Positions 1 to 14,852 are shown, numbered from the stretch's first letter. The stretch: DNA of 64,000 nt from Ariolimax columbianus (GCA_036924085.1 JAVGWX010000007.1:76941948-77005947); one strand, 5' to 3'. A program made the numbers and translations. Notes: generated by a model from the letters alone, not told the origin.

Positions 1-28
1 TGCCTCTTTGTGTAAGTTATACCTATAT

Positions 29-280
29 CGGGGACGGCGTGGTCTAGTGGTTAAGTGGCACGGCTCACAACCGGAAGGTGCTGGGTTCAATCCCCATCAC
101 AGCACTGGCCGTTACCCCGGGGAAGCAAACCCTTAGAAAATGCAGGAGGAACCAGACACTTATATATAATGCAGAAGTCGGATGCACTGGGCCGACAGGC
201 GCAAAATAAAAACCACAGTGCAACGCACACCGCCTTGGGGATTAGAGAAATAAGGCGAACGCAAAAAAAATTAAAAATTT
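29..280 (+). repeat. tRNA-derived SINE, family A
   Basis: The element opens GGGACGGCGTGG with an A-box-like TGGTCTAGTGG and a B box GGTTCAATCCC, and ends in GGCGAACGCAAAAAA. A candidate 8-bp duplication ATACCTAT lies at 19-26 and 285-292. Three further copies lie at 5050-5296, 51246-51499 and 60908-61175. Confidence 0.85.
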
Positions 281-518
281 GTAAATACCTATTACAAGTT
301 GAGGTATCATTGTACTTTCTCTTGATAGTCTGCCAGTCACTTTAATGAAGTCATCTGTTTTGGGTTATCTGAATCCCCTGACATGTGTCTTTCTATAGCA
401 AAGCTCATCCATAACCTGTAGGTCCATATAATCAAATCCGAATTTCCTATTACTTCCCTTTATTTTATATTTTCCTAGTGCTTATAAAAAACTAGTCCAT
501 GTGATAGTTGTTGCTTTA

Positions 519-1037
519 TTTTGTGGGCTAGCACAGTTTGGGCTTCTTGGTACACAATATGGGAAACTGTCAATCTAACATAATTTTGTGGGCTAGCACA
601 GTTTGGGCTTCTTGGTACACAATATGGGAAACTGTCAATCTAACATAATTTTGTGGGCTAGCACGGTTTGGGCTTCTTGGTACACAATATGGAAAACTGT
701 CAATCTAACATAATTTTGTGGGCTAGCACAGTTTGGGCTTCTTGGTACACAATATGGGAAACTGTCAATCTAACATAATTTTGTGGGCTAGCACAGTTTG
801 GGCTTCTGGGAACACAATATGGGAAACTGTCAATCTAACATAATTTTGTGGGCTAGCACAGTTTGGGCTTCTTGGTACACAATATGGGAAACTTTCAATC
901 TAACATAATTTTGTGGGCTAGCACAGTTTGAACTTCTTGGTACACAATATGGAAAACTATCAATCTAACATAATTTTGTGGGTCAGCAGTTTGCCCTTCT
1001 TGGTACACAATATGGGAAACTGTCAATCTAACATAAT
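519..1037. repeat. 65-bp tandem repeat, about 8 copies
   Basis: Units begin TTTTGTGGGCTAGCACAG and recur every 65 bp at 519, 584, 649, 714, 779, 844, 909 and 974. Most differ by one to three substitutions; the last is more diverged and shorter. It lies downstream of LIN37. Confidence 0.95.
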
Positions 1038-1448
1038 TGATGTCATCATTTTGCACATGGTACTTTAAGTTTGACCCCAGCCACTTTAATTTTTACATGT
1101 GGAAGATATCATTCTGAAAGATCAACTCATCATCCTTCTAGATTTTGCTTATGGCAGATGATGGCCTACTAAAATTTTAGCCAGTGTGACAAATCTAGAT
1201 GGAAAATAATAGAATCTGAGTGAATAGGTATTACTGATTCAAGTTTCATGGTTGGGGTTAAAGTACTGAGCTGACAGCAGCCAGCAGCTCATAGTTGGCC
1301 GTTTGCATCAGAGTCAGCGAATCAGAAATGATCAAGACCCCATTGCGCCTCTAAGCAGAAACAGGGTGTACTTACGTAGTCTGGATAAGAGAATAGGATC
1401 ACAGTGGGAAGGCAAACCCAGTATCCAAAAAAGCCAGCTGAAACCAGG

Positions 1449-1513
1449 TGTGTCTGGCCAAAAGGTGCAAATATCGCAGCTTTGCTGTAAACTACGACAC
1501 AACATGCTTCTCA
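1449..1513 (+). repeat. Fragment of dispersed repeat R1
   Basis: It shares AAAGGTGCAAATATCGCAG and the following segment with the R1 copies at 11938 and 61464. The preceding stretch 1305-1385 is a diverged inverted match to 2553-2632 (shared core GATCAAGACCC), suggesting another old repeat. Confidence 0.6.
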
Positions 1514-1606
1514 GGACAAAAGCTGATAAAGAAAATCTAATAGTGAAATAAATGCTGGCTCAGAAGTTTTCTTCAGGTCAGCCTATTTATTCTGACTTTG
1601 GGAGAG

Positions 1607-1795
1607 CTGCACAGCGAAGTGATTAGTGGCACGGCTCACAAACAAAACCTTTGTTTGGATTCAGTAAGGTAGTACTCCCATGGGAAGAAAACCCATTTCA
1701 AAATTAGAGTTGAAGTCAGATGCACTGGACCGTATGGCACATAAACACAGAACACTTCATCTTAGGAAACAAAGCGAATGAGAGAAGGTAAGACC
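1607..1795 (+). repeat. Diverged tRNA-type SINE, family A relative
   Basis: It contains AGTGGCACGGCTCACAA, CATGGGAAGAAAACCC and AGTCAGATGCACTGG in the order seen in family A, with many substitutions and a disrupted promoter. Confidence 0.6.
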
Positions 1796-2639
1796 AAAAG
1801 AAACATATCCTTACTTTGCACATCAAGTCCACTCTGGCAAATGCATTATGTGGTTAATTCCATATCAAAATTTGTGTTTCTCATTCATGACTGTTTTACA
1901 AAATTTGTGTAGCAGCTAAAGAATTCTTATTGTAAATAATAGAGTGATGTGTTCTATTCTGTTGTTCCCAGGTAAAGGAATTAAAATAATTATTATATTT
2001 TATATATTTACGAACATTGTCCAGAATTGAAGAGTGGGTGACCCAGTTGTTTGGATTTTAAGTCTCCCGACTAAGGGAAACAAAGGTTCACAACCTTGGT
2101 ACTGGACAGGTTTGGTTTTATACGATCTAAAATAGAAACCTAGCCTGCACACTATGTACAGGAGAACAAGTGACCTTTAATCCTTTGTTCTAAAAACTCC
2201 ACTGTCTAACTGAAATTTTTTATATTTCTAGAAAATCTATTTCATTTATTAACTATTTTACAAACTGGCAACCAATGCCTGCTATGCTTAGACAACAGAA
2301 AAATTTCCTTGAGAACAAATAATTTGCTTGAGAACATCCAAGTAAGAGATGGCTTGCTGAACCTATTACATTCAAGATTTCCAATACATTTTGTTTGAAA
2401 ACTATATAACTATTATTCTGTTCAATTAAATAATTCACTTTTATTTTATACTTGAACAACATATAAATCTCATTTTAAAGAAATTGAAAATGAATGGAGG
2501 AAAAAGTATTGTTCTGCTTTTATGATGAACGCATAGTTGCTATTTCAAGACTTAGGGTGTAAAGGGTGCCTTTGTAGACGCTTGGAGGCGGGATAGGGTC
2601 TTGATCGGCTCTGATTTGCTGATAGGGTGTTTTATGTAA

Positions 2640-3250
2640 CCATTGGCGAACAAATTTGCTAGAGGCATTGTCTGTTGCTTTTATCCAGCATTTCACGGCT
2701 GACATCTTTTTCAAAGCGTTTTAATCATAGATGGACAATTGGCTGAAAATACTACTCTTTCAATTGTAGAGAGTTCCACTTTTCTCCTGTCTAGTTAAAC
2801 ACAATGGACATTTAGAAATAATTTCTTGGATTTGAAGATTCATACATTATTGAGAATGGGGAAGTTCAGTTTTTGTCACAGCAGTCTGGCCAACAACGTG
2901 GGGGATTGACAATGTAATCCCCACAATGGTGAGCTTAGTGAGGAGCATCATATTAAACTACAGCCAGGCGGACCCTGACCACTTTCTTAAGTATACCTCA
3001 TGTAAGATGTAAGAAGTGTCACTGTAACCCGCTAACAAAGAAACATTGTCAAGGGTTAATCCAAATCAGCACAAGTAGATTTAAACAACTAATGTCAATT
3101 TCCATTTATGCTATAGCCTAGCCTCATCTGTAATTCTGTATATATATCTAACATTGATTATCATTTAACTTATTCATTGTTTTAGAGTTGTTCTGTTCTC
3201 ATTTATCCAATCCCAGTTAAAGCATTTCTTCCACTTCTTTTTCATTATTC
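2640..3250. other. No gene or clear repeat recognised
   Basis: AT-rich sequence downstream of LIN37. No exon-like frame with splice sites and no known element was found. Confidence 0.5.
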
Positions 3251-3568
3251 ATTCTCAAACTCCCGCTAACAAGTCCTGAAAAGGGCTTTGCAACTAGCAG
3301 GATGTTGTCAGGAGAATGGAATGCGTTGTGTCATAGTTTACTGCCTTTTGGTCAAACACAACCGACCTCAGAAGGCATTTTTTAGTACCGGGTTAGTCTT
3401 CCCTCTTCGATGCCTTCTCCTTAGCCAGTCTGCTCTGTTATCCAGGATCACCGTGTGGAGGTGTAGAAGGGGCTTGGTAGCTCTGGCTCGTTCGTTCTGG
3501 CACTAGCAGACAGCTATGAATCGCTGACCGTTGCAGCTCATGCACTGCTCAGCATCTTGATCCCCATA
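3250..3568 (-). repeat. Dispersed repeat R1 copy
   Basis: The reverse complement starts GGGGATCAAGATGCTGAG and runs to GAGAATGAATAATG, co-linear with the insertion at 61464-61823. It shows moderate divergence. Confidence 0.75.
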
Positions 3569-3978
3569 GAGGATTTGAGTACAAACATTAGTTTCTGTTC
3601 TCATGTCAAACTGATTCTAATTCCTCTGGTCATATTAATGCCTTTTCTCCACGCATTTCATTTTAAGTTACTTTTCTCTCATGTACCTAGGATAAATGCC
3701 ATGTCTTGTACAGTAGCAGAGAGTTGGAGATGGCAAATCATAAATCACTAAGAATGTACTTAGCATTCATACTTTGAAATGCATGAAGGACTAACAACCC
3801 ACAAAGCTTAGGAAGAAATCTATTTTTTTTTATCAATTTCCTCTCACAACATGTCTTCTTAAGACAATAAATGTACATGCACTTATTGTTGCTAATAACT
3901 GACAATATGAATTTATGCTGAAAAAAAATGCTATTACAACAACAAATATAATTTAAATTTTAAAAACGGTAATTTGGA

Positions 3979-4075
3979 TTAAGTCCCATCCACAACATTC
4001 CTGTCAAACATATCCTTGAGCAAATGTAAGCTGCCTGCGTACTGCATTTCATTATTTATACTGGCCTCACGCCAC
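3979..4075 (-). CDS. LIN37: LIN37 exon 7 (terminal coding exon)
   Basis: Acceptor TTCTGTTCCAG, then codons for WREASINNEMQYAGSLHLLK and a short tail ending in a TAA at 3979-3981. This corresponds to human WKEASHRNQLRYSESMKIL. No clear polyadenylation signal was identified downstream. Confidence 0.92.
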
Positions 4076-7000
4076 CTGGAACAGAATACATCCAGAAAAT
4101 AGTTCAGTATTCCAAAATGTGGGAGTAAGATAAAGTAACCATTCACATACAATTAATCATTTATGGTTACATCTTGATCACAAATTTGGTTACATAAATA
4201 TTCATATCAAAGACTGGATATAATAGTAAATACACAATGTTTATACACAATGTAGATATTTAGACCACAAGAACGAACACATCAGTAGATTCCAAAGATC
4301 ACAGGTTCACACATCAGTAGCTGCTAAGACCACAAGGCCCACAGTTCAGTAGATGTTAATACCATAAGACCCACAGTTTAGTAGATGGTAAAATCATTAG
4401 TCTACATATCAGTAGATGTTAAGACCACTAAGCCAACATATAAGTAGATCATAAGTTACACCCATTAGTATATTTTAAGACCACAAAGTCCACAAACAAG
4501 TATATATTAAATCACAAGAATCACATATCGGTAAATGCTAAGACCACAAAAGTGCACACATTAGTAGATGTCTCAAATGAAATACTACAAAAATTCAGGT
4601 AGGGAAGGTAAACATGCAGCTCATAATTAGTGACAAGTACTTTTTATAAGGTAATGGTCTTAAAACTAGAGCCTTTGGAATCTATATGCCTTAATAATTA
4701 CAGTTCCTTGCTCTTATAATTAAAAACATAGATACCAGAATAAAGTCTCTTCTATTTATTTTACAAAAGTGCTACATCTACATATATTTTGCTATATTAC
4801 AACAGTGCTACATCTATGTATCTTTTGCTATATTACAACAGTGCTAGATCTATGTATCTTTTGCTATATTACAACGGTGCTACATCTACATTTCTTTTGC
4901 TATATTACAGCAGTGCTACATCTACATATTTTTTGCTATATTACAACAGTGCTACATCTAAATTTCTTTTGCTATAATACAACAGTGCTACATCTACATA
5001 TCTTTTGCTATATTACAACACCGTTACATCTACGTATCTTTTGTTGTTTTTAATTTTTTTTGGCGTTCGCCTTATTTCTCTATTTGCCAAGGTGGTGTGT
5101 GTTTCACTATGTTCTTATTTTGTGACAGTCAGTCCAGTGCATCCGACTTTGGCATGCATTTTATGTAAGGGTCTGCTTCCTCTAGCATTTTCTAAGGGTT
5201 TGCTTCCCGGGGTAACTGCCAGTGCTGAGTTGGGGATCGAACCCAGTACTTTCAGATTGTAAGCCGTGTCACTTAACCACTAGCCAACACCGTCCCAACT
5301 CTTTTGCTTTATTACAACGGTGCTACGTCTTCTTACCTTTTGCTATATTTCAACAGTGCTATATCTACATACATTTTGCCATATTACAACAGTACTACAT
5401 CTACATACTTTTTACTATATTACAACAGTGCTATATCTACATACTTTTTACTATATTACAACAGTGCTATATCTACATACCTTTTACTATATTACAATGG
5501 TGCTACATGAACACATCTTCTATTATGTTTAAATATTGCAGGCAGCTGAGCGGTATGCATAATAGTCACCTGACTGAAGGACACTGTTCCAAACCGTAGC
5601 ATAGAATCGGGGATAACATAAAAACTTGCACCATATGAGAAAGCGGCTTTTATTCCTCAGATTTAAATTTCAGTACAACGTGTCAGCATTTCAATATTCA
5701 CAACGAACCCCAGCAATGTGAATAAATACAACACTGATTGCTGTGTTTTTTGTTTCAAATTTTATGTGGCAAGATATAAACGTCTTCTATTATCTAGCAA
5801 ATGTCTCAGTCTTATGTTACAAAGGATTCTAGAAGGAATAAGTAACAGAGTTTATGTACTTAAACAAACATTCTGATTATTCTAGTAACATTATGACTTG
5901 CTATGTGCGTGAGTCACTGACCTATTCCTGACTTCCTTCCACCGCGTCATATGATTCAACAACAAATGCTCTGATGGTGGAGCTAATTTTGGGTCCTGAG
6001 GGAAAAGAATGAAGAAAAAAAAACAATGACAGTTTTTGAACATTTAACATGTCTTTTACTGAGATCTCCCAGTTTCATTTCCTTTTCCCCTTTCTCTTTT
6101 TTTTTTCTCCATATTTTCAATCCATTTGTCAATGTTATTCATGTTCCTTCCTATATATCCTCTAGTTTCCACCATTATCATGCATTAATTGTTTGTATTT
6201 TCCCAAGCTACATTCTCTGTAGACTACCAGTTTACTAACTTTGATTATTTCTATATATTTCTTTTCATCTGTGTCATCCTTTGTCCCTAAAGAATACCAT
6301 TTAGTTGTAACACCGGCTGTAGATTTTTAATCTTTGCCTACATGAAACCAGTCCATTCTACTTCTGTCATTATTTATATTAGACTATACAATGATGCTTA
6401 CATACAAGAGGTAACAATAGTATATTTACAAAAGAAACCCACAACGATAAAGTGTGAAGAATACAGAACAACTAGTCTCTCCATATGTAGGCCTACCTTG
6501 ACCGGGTTGGAAAGCTTGTGCATCCCAGTGATCCAGGGAGTTATTACTGCGGGAGCTTTACTCCTGTTAGGGTCACCCAAGCTAGATTGGTCCTTGGAGA
6601 GAGGCCAGACTAAGAGGCAGAGAAGCAAGTGGAGCTGCAGAACCCACCGGCAAGTGGTACACGCTCTGGGCTAAACCAATCCACTGCCACTTCATGTGTT
6701 AAATGCATTCTTGGCTCATTCTTTACTTTTGTCTTCTATCAGTCATCCAAACTGACATCAAAGTGATGCAGGAAAGCAGACATTGCACTCTGCCCCTTTG
6801 TGACGACCTCCCAGGTGGCGGGGAATGCTAGACGTACCATCACTGCAGAGGAGCCGAGGATACTAAAGGGGAGTAAGGAGATACCCCACTAACATGTATA
6901 TGCTACGTTTCTGGCAGGACGTGACGATCCTAGGACACAGACACACTGGACTGCCTCCCTTCAGGGATACTAAAAAAAATGGGTCCATCATATCATCAGC

Positions 7001-10000
7001 ATCACCATCATCACATTCTTTCAAGCAAGATCACAGTCTGCCCAAGTAACTTTAAGGTGCTGAAGACGGATGCAACTAGCCAAGAGGAACACACAGCAAT
7101 CAGGTTGTCAAGCATTTTCACAATATGGGAGTAATAGCGAACAAAAGAAGAACAACCAGTATTATGAATAATGTCACCAAAATTCTTATGAGAATAATCA
7201 TGCTTAGAACAGCCAACAAAATAAAAGCAGAACTGACAGAAGAACAATGTGGATTTGTGATTCTTCTTCTTCTTCGTACGCAGTCAGGCAGTAACCATTA
7301 TTTTTTCGAAAAAAGCGGCGGCACTGCCATAGAGCTTGTCTTGCAGTTCCACTGGTGATGGCCACATCTGCTCTCTCTGATCCTCGTATGTCGGGCAGTT
7401 CTGCAGCAGATGTTCAGCGGTCATTTTACCGGTACCGCACGGGCATTCGTCGGTACCATCTATCTTCAATTTGTTGAATAGGTGGTATCTCAGTCTATTG
7501 TGGCCAGTGCGAAGTCTGAAGACAACGACCTGCTCTCTTCTGTTCAACTGGTAATAGGCATCGTTTTTGGTATAACCAGTATGTTCGGTTTCCCATTTGG
7601 TCATGTATCTGGCTTTGATAAGCCGTTTTGACTCTTCGTACGTCATACTAGTATCTATTTGTGGTAGTCTTGCACCTTCTTTTGCCAGTCTGTCTGCCTC
7701 CTCGTTGCCTTGGATGTTGCAGTGTGATGGGACCCACTGTACCACTACCCTTTTTGGTGCGGACTGCTGGCACAGTTTGCAGAGTGCTGCTCTTAAGTCA
7801 TTAAGCTCAGTGTTTTTCTGGCTTTTTAGCGCTGTGACTACGGCGAGAGCATCTGTAAGCAGGACTATATGGCTTTCATTTTCACTGTGTGTCACCATTT
7901 CTTCCACTGCCGTCCTCAGTGCCTCTGCCTCCGCTCTGAAATTGCTTGTATACTTACCAGTAGCGAATGACAGTGTTATTTTCTGCCATTTGGTAGATTC
8001 AGGAATGCTCCTGCCCCTCCGTTCTGTGTAGTGTTTGTTACAGAACCGTCGGTGTATGCATGGGTCCAGTCCATGCTTGGGTAGTTTTTGTATGTAAAGC
8101 TTAGGGTAGTATCTCTCCTTTCTTTTTCAGTCTGGCAGTTTTTGTTTCCAATACCTGGTATATTTTCTACCACCTCTGGAAATATATCCTGCCTCCAGGT
8201 AGGTTTTCGTACAGTAGTGATGGGTTTTGGTGTTAGTGCGTTTATGGGATCTTCGTGCATCTTTGCTTTGGCTATTTCTGCAAAGTTTCTCCGCTTTAGT
8301 TTCCCATTTCCCAAATTGTTTAGTCTCTGGTGCATTGGATGGTTGGTCGGATTTGTGATTGAAAAAGAGACAAATAATGCAATATACAGATGCAAACCTC
8401 GAGTTTATAACGTTTCAATTTACAATGTTTCACATTTAATTAGGACGTCTCAATTTACAATTACTTCAACGACACCATTCCTTGTCTTGAAACACTTGTT
8501 TCAAAAACAGGACACCTTATCGACATGACTCGGCTGCTTGAACTATCGTTCATGTCATTAAAATGCTTGGAGATACAGTTCATATTGCATCATCTGTTGT
8601 TACCTTTTCTGATTTAGTGAATATTGAAATTTGATAAATGATATGGCAGAGCACCAACAAAATGATAAAAGTAAAAGTCTTGAGAGCCTGTGTTTTTCCT
8701 GTGGCAGAATATGGCTGTGAATCATGGACGATTACCAAAACTTCTAGACAAAGAATCAAATCCTTCGAGTCAAAATGTTACAGAAAGATCCTCAAAATAC
8801 CCTGGACAGAGAAAAAAAACAAATGTAGACCATTCGGCAAGAGTTGAGCATAGAGGAGAACTGGTTTATCAATTCCATTTTGGCTAGAAAATGCAAATAC
8901 TTTGGTCACATCAAGAGAGACAACGATCTTGAGAGAACGGTGATGGAAGGTATGGTGCCAGGCAAAAGAGGAAGGGGTAGACCAAGAAGATGATGGTACC
9001 AAGATATCCAGGAATGCCTGGGTATGACTGTGGCGGAGGCTGGAGTTTTGGCAAGAGAACGAGTTTCTTTCAGACAGACTGTGATGGGAGCGACGTTCTA
9101 CAAAGGACATGCTACATGATGATGATGACTGGATTATTTTGGCTCGATAAACACAATCACTAAATTAATAATAACTAATAGTAATAAGACATGCTAGTGT
9201 TTGTCATCGTCAGCTGTGTTTGGTTGTTAGCCTGTGGTTAGCCTAGACAACCTAGCCTAAGTGTATTCAACTTTTATTTACTATTTTTGTTGTGATTAAA
9301 AAATAAAATACAGTAGACTACATAGATACTACTACCAATATGGAAGATAAAAGTGTACACCAGTTTGCAAGACTATCAATTAAGTTAGAAAAAAAGTTGA
9401 AAATAATTAAGCTAATGAAGGTGTAGCTACAGTGAACATTTAACTGTGTTTGCATTACTGTTATCTTAGGTTTCTTTAAGTTATGGCTTAATTTACATAC
9501 ATCAGTTGTGCTCATATGTTGAATGAAGTGCAATACATGAATTGATAAGCAAAAAATGTCCGTGTTGAGAATCTGATGTACAAGGCGTCTTTAAATTAAA
9601 CCTGTCTGTGCTGCGCCATATGGACAAACGCAAGAGGAGCATGATGACGTCCCATCTGACTTTATAAGCACGTACTAATGTACAAGCGTGCACGTTTTCA
9701 TTAACCTTGCATTCATTGGTTCTGCTGCAGACCTTTGAGAAAATGGTAGGTGTGATAAAAAGTCATCACTAATATTGATGCCGAAATACGGGTGGACCGT
9801 TGTTGGAGCTTACGTTTGCTAGCAGGAGAATTAACTGTGCCACTTGGGACAGTTCAAATGGGGGTTAGGAAGAAAGTGAAGTATCAGAAGGTGTATTTAT
9901 AACAGGCCCTACGGATGCTGACCGATAACATAAGGAAGAAAGTATGGGGTGGAGTTTGAACCACTTACTGAATTATGAAGTGGAGTGTGATGAATTGTGC

Positions 10001-13000
10001 AAGAAGCGTTAGCACGGGAAAAGGTGGAAAATTCTGCCCCATTCAGCCTATAGCACCGATCTGTTACCATGTGACTTCCATTTGCTCTGACCCTTAAAAA
10101 ATTTCGAAAGGGGGTAACGATTCGACTCTGATGCAGGCGTCCTGGGCTCGGTGACCAAATGGTTCAATGAGCAACCAAAGTCATTTTTCTCGGATGGCAT
10201 CCGATGTTTACCCAAGCAGTGGGATGCGTGTCTGAATGTCTATGGTGACTTTTTCTAACAAACCCCGGTGCATGCTTGCTTAAAAACAATTACTTTGTTT
10301 AATTCTGCCACACCTGCTGATGTTCCTTTAATGTTTGTAACAAATCCACTGGGATAGGTTTTATTTGAACAAGCCTCGTATATTTAATATGATCAATAAT
10401 AAAAATATTGTTTAACCTTAAGCACGCCCTTGTCCGATCCCTTCTAACCAGCTCGGCCTGCAAAAACGGTGTGCGGAAAAAAATTTTTTGTTGTTGAACG
10501 GAGTCACTCCTGACAGCCATTTTTTACTGCTGAGTACGTCCTCCATATATAGACGATATTTTGCCGGTTAAAGTATTGTGTGTTCGATTACAAATGGCTT
10601 TTGAACAGTTTTAATTTTGTATACGCCGTTTGGAGCAAGCCGACTTTTTGCGAAAGGGGAAGTAGGTTGTTGAGAAAGATTTTTATCGCGTAGATCTGTT
10701 TATTTTGTTTGTTTAAATAAAAGAACTACGTTTGAATTGAAACTAACAGTTGTGGCGATATTGTAAACACAGTATCGATACGTTGTTGTGGTTTCCATGG
10801 TTTTCTATCGAAGTGACTAGGCCTAGTGGTCGAGTCCAAATTTTTCCAGAGATTTTCATAAATTTTCAACTTCATCTTTTTAAATCTCAAAAACTAACAA
10901 ACATACAACAAAAACAATAACACCCACATGTTCGTTATGCTATTGTGTATCTACACGCCAGAAAATCATATTTATTGACAAACAAACATAAAAGTTACAA
11001 ATTTTCAAAGACGACTACCACAGCGACTAATTAAGAAAATTAATTAGGTCAAATTTTTTTCAAAAATTATGTAGCGTGCCTAAGGTTAATACCACACACA
11101 CACAAAAAGCTGAGAGGTAAGGCGCTGGCACCTCAATAAACAAACAAAAGCACGAAGTTGTGCATGGTTCAAATTATGCAAGTTTCAATGTCCCCTGGTC
11201 TCAAGGGAGGTAAAATATGTGACTTGTCCTATCAGAAATGGACAATAAACTCAGAGGTGCTGTGTACAAGTTCTGCATGTAAAAGAACCCTTGGCAGTTG
11301 AAAATAAAAAAGAGAAAACTGTTAGCCGCTCTCTGAGCAAAAATTCTAAATCCTACCCAATCGTGGCAGGCACGAAGGCCAAAAGATAGCAGCATCTCCA
11401 TCATGCAAAAACACACCAGGTCAATCATTTGTTGGCTTGCAAGTATAAAAGGATCTCTATACCCCAATAGGGATAGAAGAGTAGTGACTAAGTGAAATTC
11501 TATCACAAGACTGGCACCATAGGAGTAAGAATAATACCACTGTAGCCTTCCAAGAATGTCATAAATAGTGACTAACGAGCTAGGAACCTCATCACATAAA
11601 AGAAATTGTTGCAGAAACCACCATTACAAAAGGTGTTTTGATACAGGTTTCCTGTAAGGGGTCAGCTGGAATGGTGGCCCTTAGCTTAACATGGAGAAAA
11701 AAATAATACAAAGAAGACATAACTTAAATAATCACAGACAGCTGAACTTACAGCATAAAGATCCAGTTTTTCTTGGTGCTGTGGTAGTGGCACTGGAACC
11801 CTCAAGTCATACAGACATCCATCCTCTGACTTGATAGGAGGTGGCATTTCATAAATGTTGGGGTAGCCATCACTGACCTGAAATATTGGTATCTTACAAA
11901 GTTATTGAGAATTTTAATTCAATGAGGCTTAAACAAATGTTCAAGCGCATGAGCTGCAGTGGTCAGCGACCCATACCTGACTGCTAGCGTCAGGGCCAGT
12001 GAACCAGAGCTGCCAAGACCCTTCGACACCTCCATGCGGTGATCCTGGATAACAGATTGCAGCAGAGCAGACCAGCTAAGGAGAAAGGATCGAAGAGGGA
12101 ATGCTAACCCGGTACTCAAAAAATGCTTTCTGAAGTAGGATGTGTTGGACCAAAAGGTGCAAATATCGCAGTCAAGTTGTAAACCATGACACAACGCATT
12201 CCGTTCTCTGGACTACATTCTGCTACTTAAGCCCTTTCAGGGTTTGGTAGCGGGAGATTGAGAACGAATGAAGCCAAGCCAAGCCGAGCCAAACATGTTT
12301 CATGATAACTGCAGGAACAGCATGATGATGATAATCCAAATGAAGCATTGGGTGTCCACTACAGCTGGCCCTTTTGTAAGAGGCCTGTATCCTAGCATTT
12401 GCTGTGCTAGTTTCAATAGTTATGGCATGAAAAGGTTGCCGGCCTCATACACAAACCTCTTTAGTTGAGTTTAATTAAATGCTTGGACAGCTACAGCGAT
12501 TCTTTTCTTTTCAACCCAGGTAAATACTCAGATGAGAATCAGTATAGCAACTTATAAATATCATTAATATTTCAATAATAGTACTTGATATACACTAGAC
12601 CTGCTAGATACAATGAATACTTACATTCATCTACTAATGTATCTTTCTAATGGGACATTATGGGAAGGTAATGTGTCTCTAAACATTTCATATTTTCTAT
12701 TTGATGATATATCCTCACTTAAAAGTTGTTATCGCTTACTTCGTCTATCTTTCTCTTGTACAATTTTTGTAAAATATGAACAGAGGCTGGTATGTTTTAA
12801 TTCAAACCAGGGTTTCAAAACAAGGTACGCACATAGGGATATATATATATACTACCCTGGGAATGTAGAGGCCTTTGTATATACTTGTAAATAAGTGGAG
12901 ACAAATTGTGTCTTATTATAATGGGGAGGGGAAGGGTTGGTTGTTTAAATTTTTGAACTACCAATGGCTTTTTTATGTGCACAGCGTATACCCGCCACCT

Positions 13001-14758
13001 ATTGGGTTTATCATCAATCTGCAATAGAACTAGGCAGGTCGATCTCTAGAGACTAGGAACTTGTGAGATTTGAACATCCAATCATTTAACTCTTTCATTT
13101 GTTTCCTGAGAGGAAAACAGCTTACTTGATCAGCTATATGACAACCCATAATTTTCACATTGATAACTGAATATATTTTTGTGTATACCCGATAAAACAA
13201 TCCAGTTTTCAAATTATTGGTTATTTCAAGGTTATTTAAAATGGCCATGCACAAGCTAGAACAGTATTCTACCACTTTCACTGATGAGAACTATACAACC
13301 AGCACATCCAATAACACTTTCACTTAACCCTTTACAGTCCAACGTAATTTTCAAGATGTTCGTCTTCATACCCAAGACAAGAACAGTAATTTTAAGTGTT
13401 TCATGATTAACACCCCCAAAAAAAAAAAAGAAATTAAAACTAAAAATATAATTTTTAAATTTAAAGATACAGCTTTTGTTTATAAATCAAATTTAGCTAA
13501 ATAACAAGATATGGTTGATATGTGACATGTTGTTTCAGATAAATCTTCTTCTTCTTCTTCGTACGCAGTCAGACAGTAACCATTATTTTTTCGAAAAAAG
13601 CGGCGGTCATCCTGAGGCTGTCGCCACTGCCATAGAGCTTGTCTTGCAGTTCCACTGGTGATGGCCACATCTGCTCTCTCTGATCCTCGTATGTCGGGCA
13701 GTTCTGCAGCAGATGTTCAGCGGTCATTTTACCAGTACCGCACGGGCATTCGTCGGTACCATCTATCTTCAATTTGTTGAATAGGTGGTACCTCAGTCTA
13801 TTGTGGCCAGTGCGAAGTCTGAAGACAACGACCTGCTCTCTTCGGTTCAACTGGTAATAGGCATCGTTTTTGGTGTAACCAGTATGTTCGGTTTCCCATT
13901 TGGTCATGTATCTGGCTTTGATAAGCCGTTTTGACTCTTCGTACGTCATACTAGTGTCTGTTTGTGGTAGTCTTGCACCTTCTTTTGCCAGTCTGTCTGC
14001 CTCCTCAGATAAATCAACGGTAAGGGGCTACTCTAGCTGACTCCTATGGACAATTTAAACTGAAAAGGGTTGACCATGTGTCATATAAGTAACCATTTCT
14101 ATTTATTCATAGGTACAAACCTCCTCCTCTAATTTGGGTGTGAGTGGCCTTCCTGAAATAGTACCTAGGGTTCTGTCATGTGGCTTATTCTGAATCCATG
14201 CTCGACAGACTGGATAGAGAGGTGTATCCTCAGGAAACAGTGCCAAATCTACACTACGGTCAAACAGCTTCATGATTACCGTCTCTATAAAAACAATAAT
14301 ATAAACAATAAATGTAATAATATAAACAATAATATAAACAATAAATGTAAGTATAATTTACTTTTAATTCTGGTATTCGAACATGGAGGTGTATGCCTGC
14401 TGCCAGGGAGCCAAAGGCTTTTCCGTAGGACGTTGTTTTTTGTAATTTTTATTTCATGTGACTTACTAGGTCTAGGGGAGGTAGGTTGCGCATTGGATAG
14501 GAATTTAATGACTTTTATAATTTTGTGAGGAAAGCAACTAACAGCCTACTCTAATTGATTTTCAACTGCCAAAGGTTCATTTATGTGCACATAGCATATA
14601 CTCTGTGTTTTCCCATCCATCTCCAATAGCACTATGTGCTGGACCCACCTTCCTTGAGACCAGGGGACATTTGAAACTTGCAGGATTTGAAATACCATCA
14701 CTAAATTCATATACATATATGTGTCATCTCCAAAGACCTGTCTCAGCCTTAAAAATAA

Positions 14759-14852
<94 letters not shown>

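Noticed and set aside
29..110. Functional tRNA genes at the SINE heads
   Set aside because: A and B boxes are present but the cloverleaf is not kept and a SINE body and tail follow each head.
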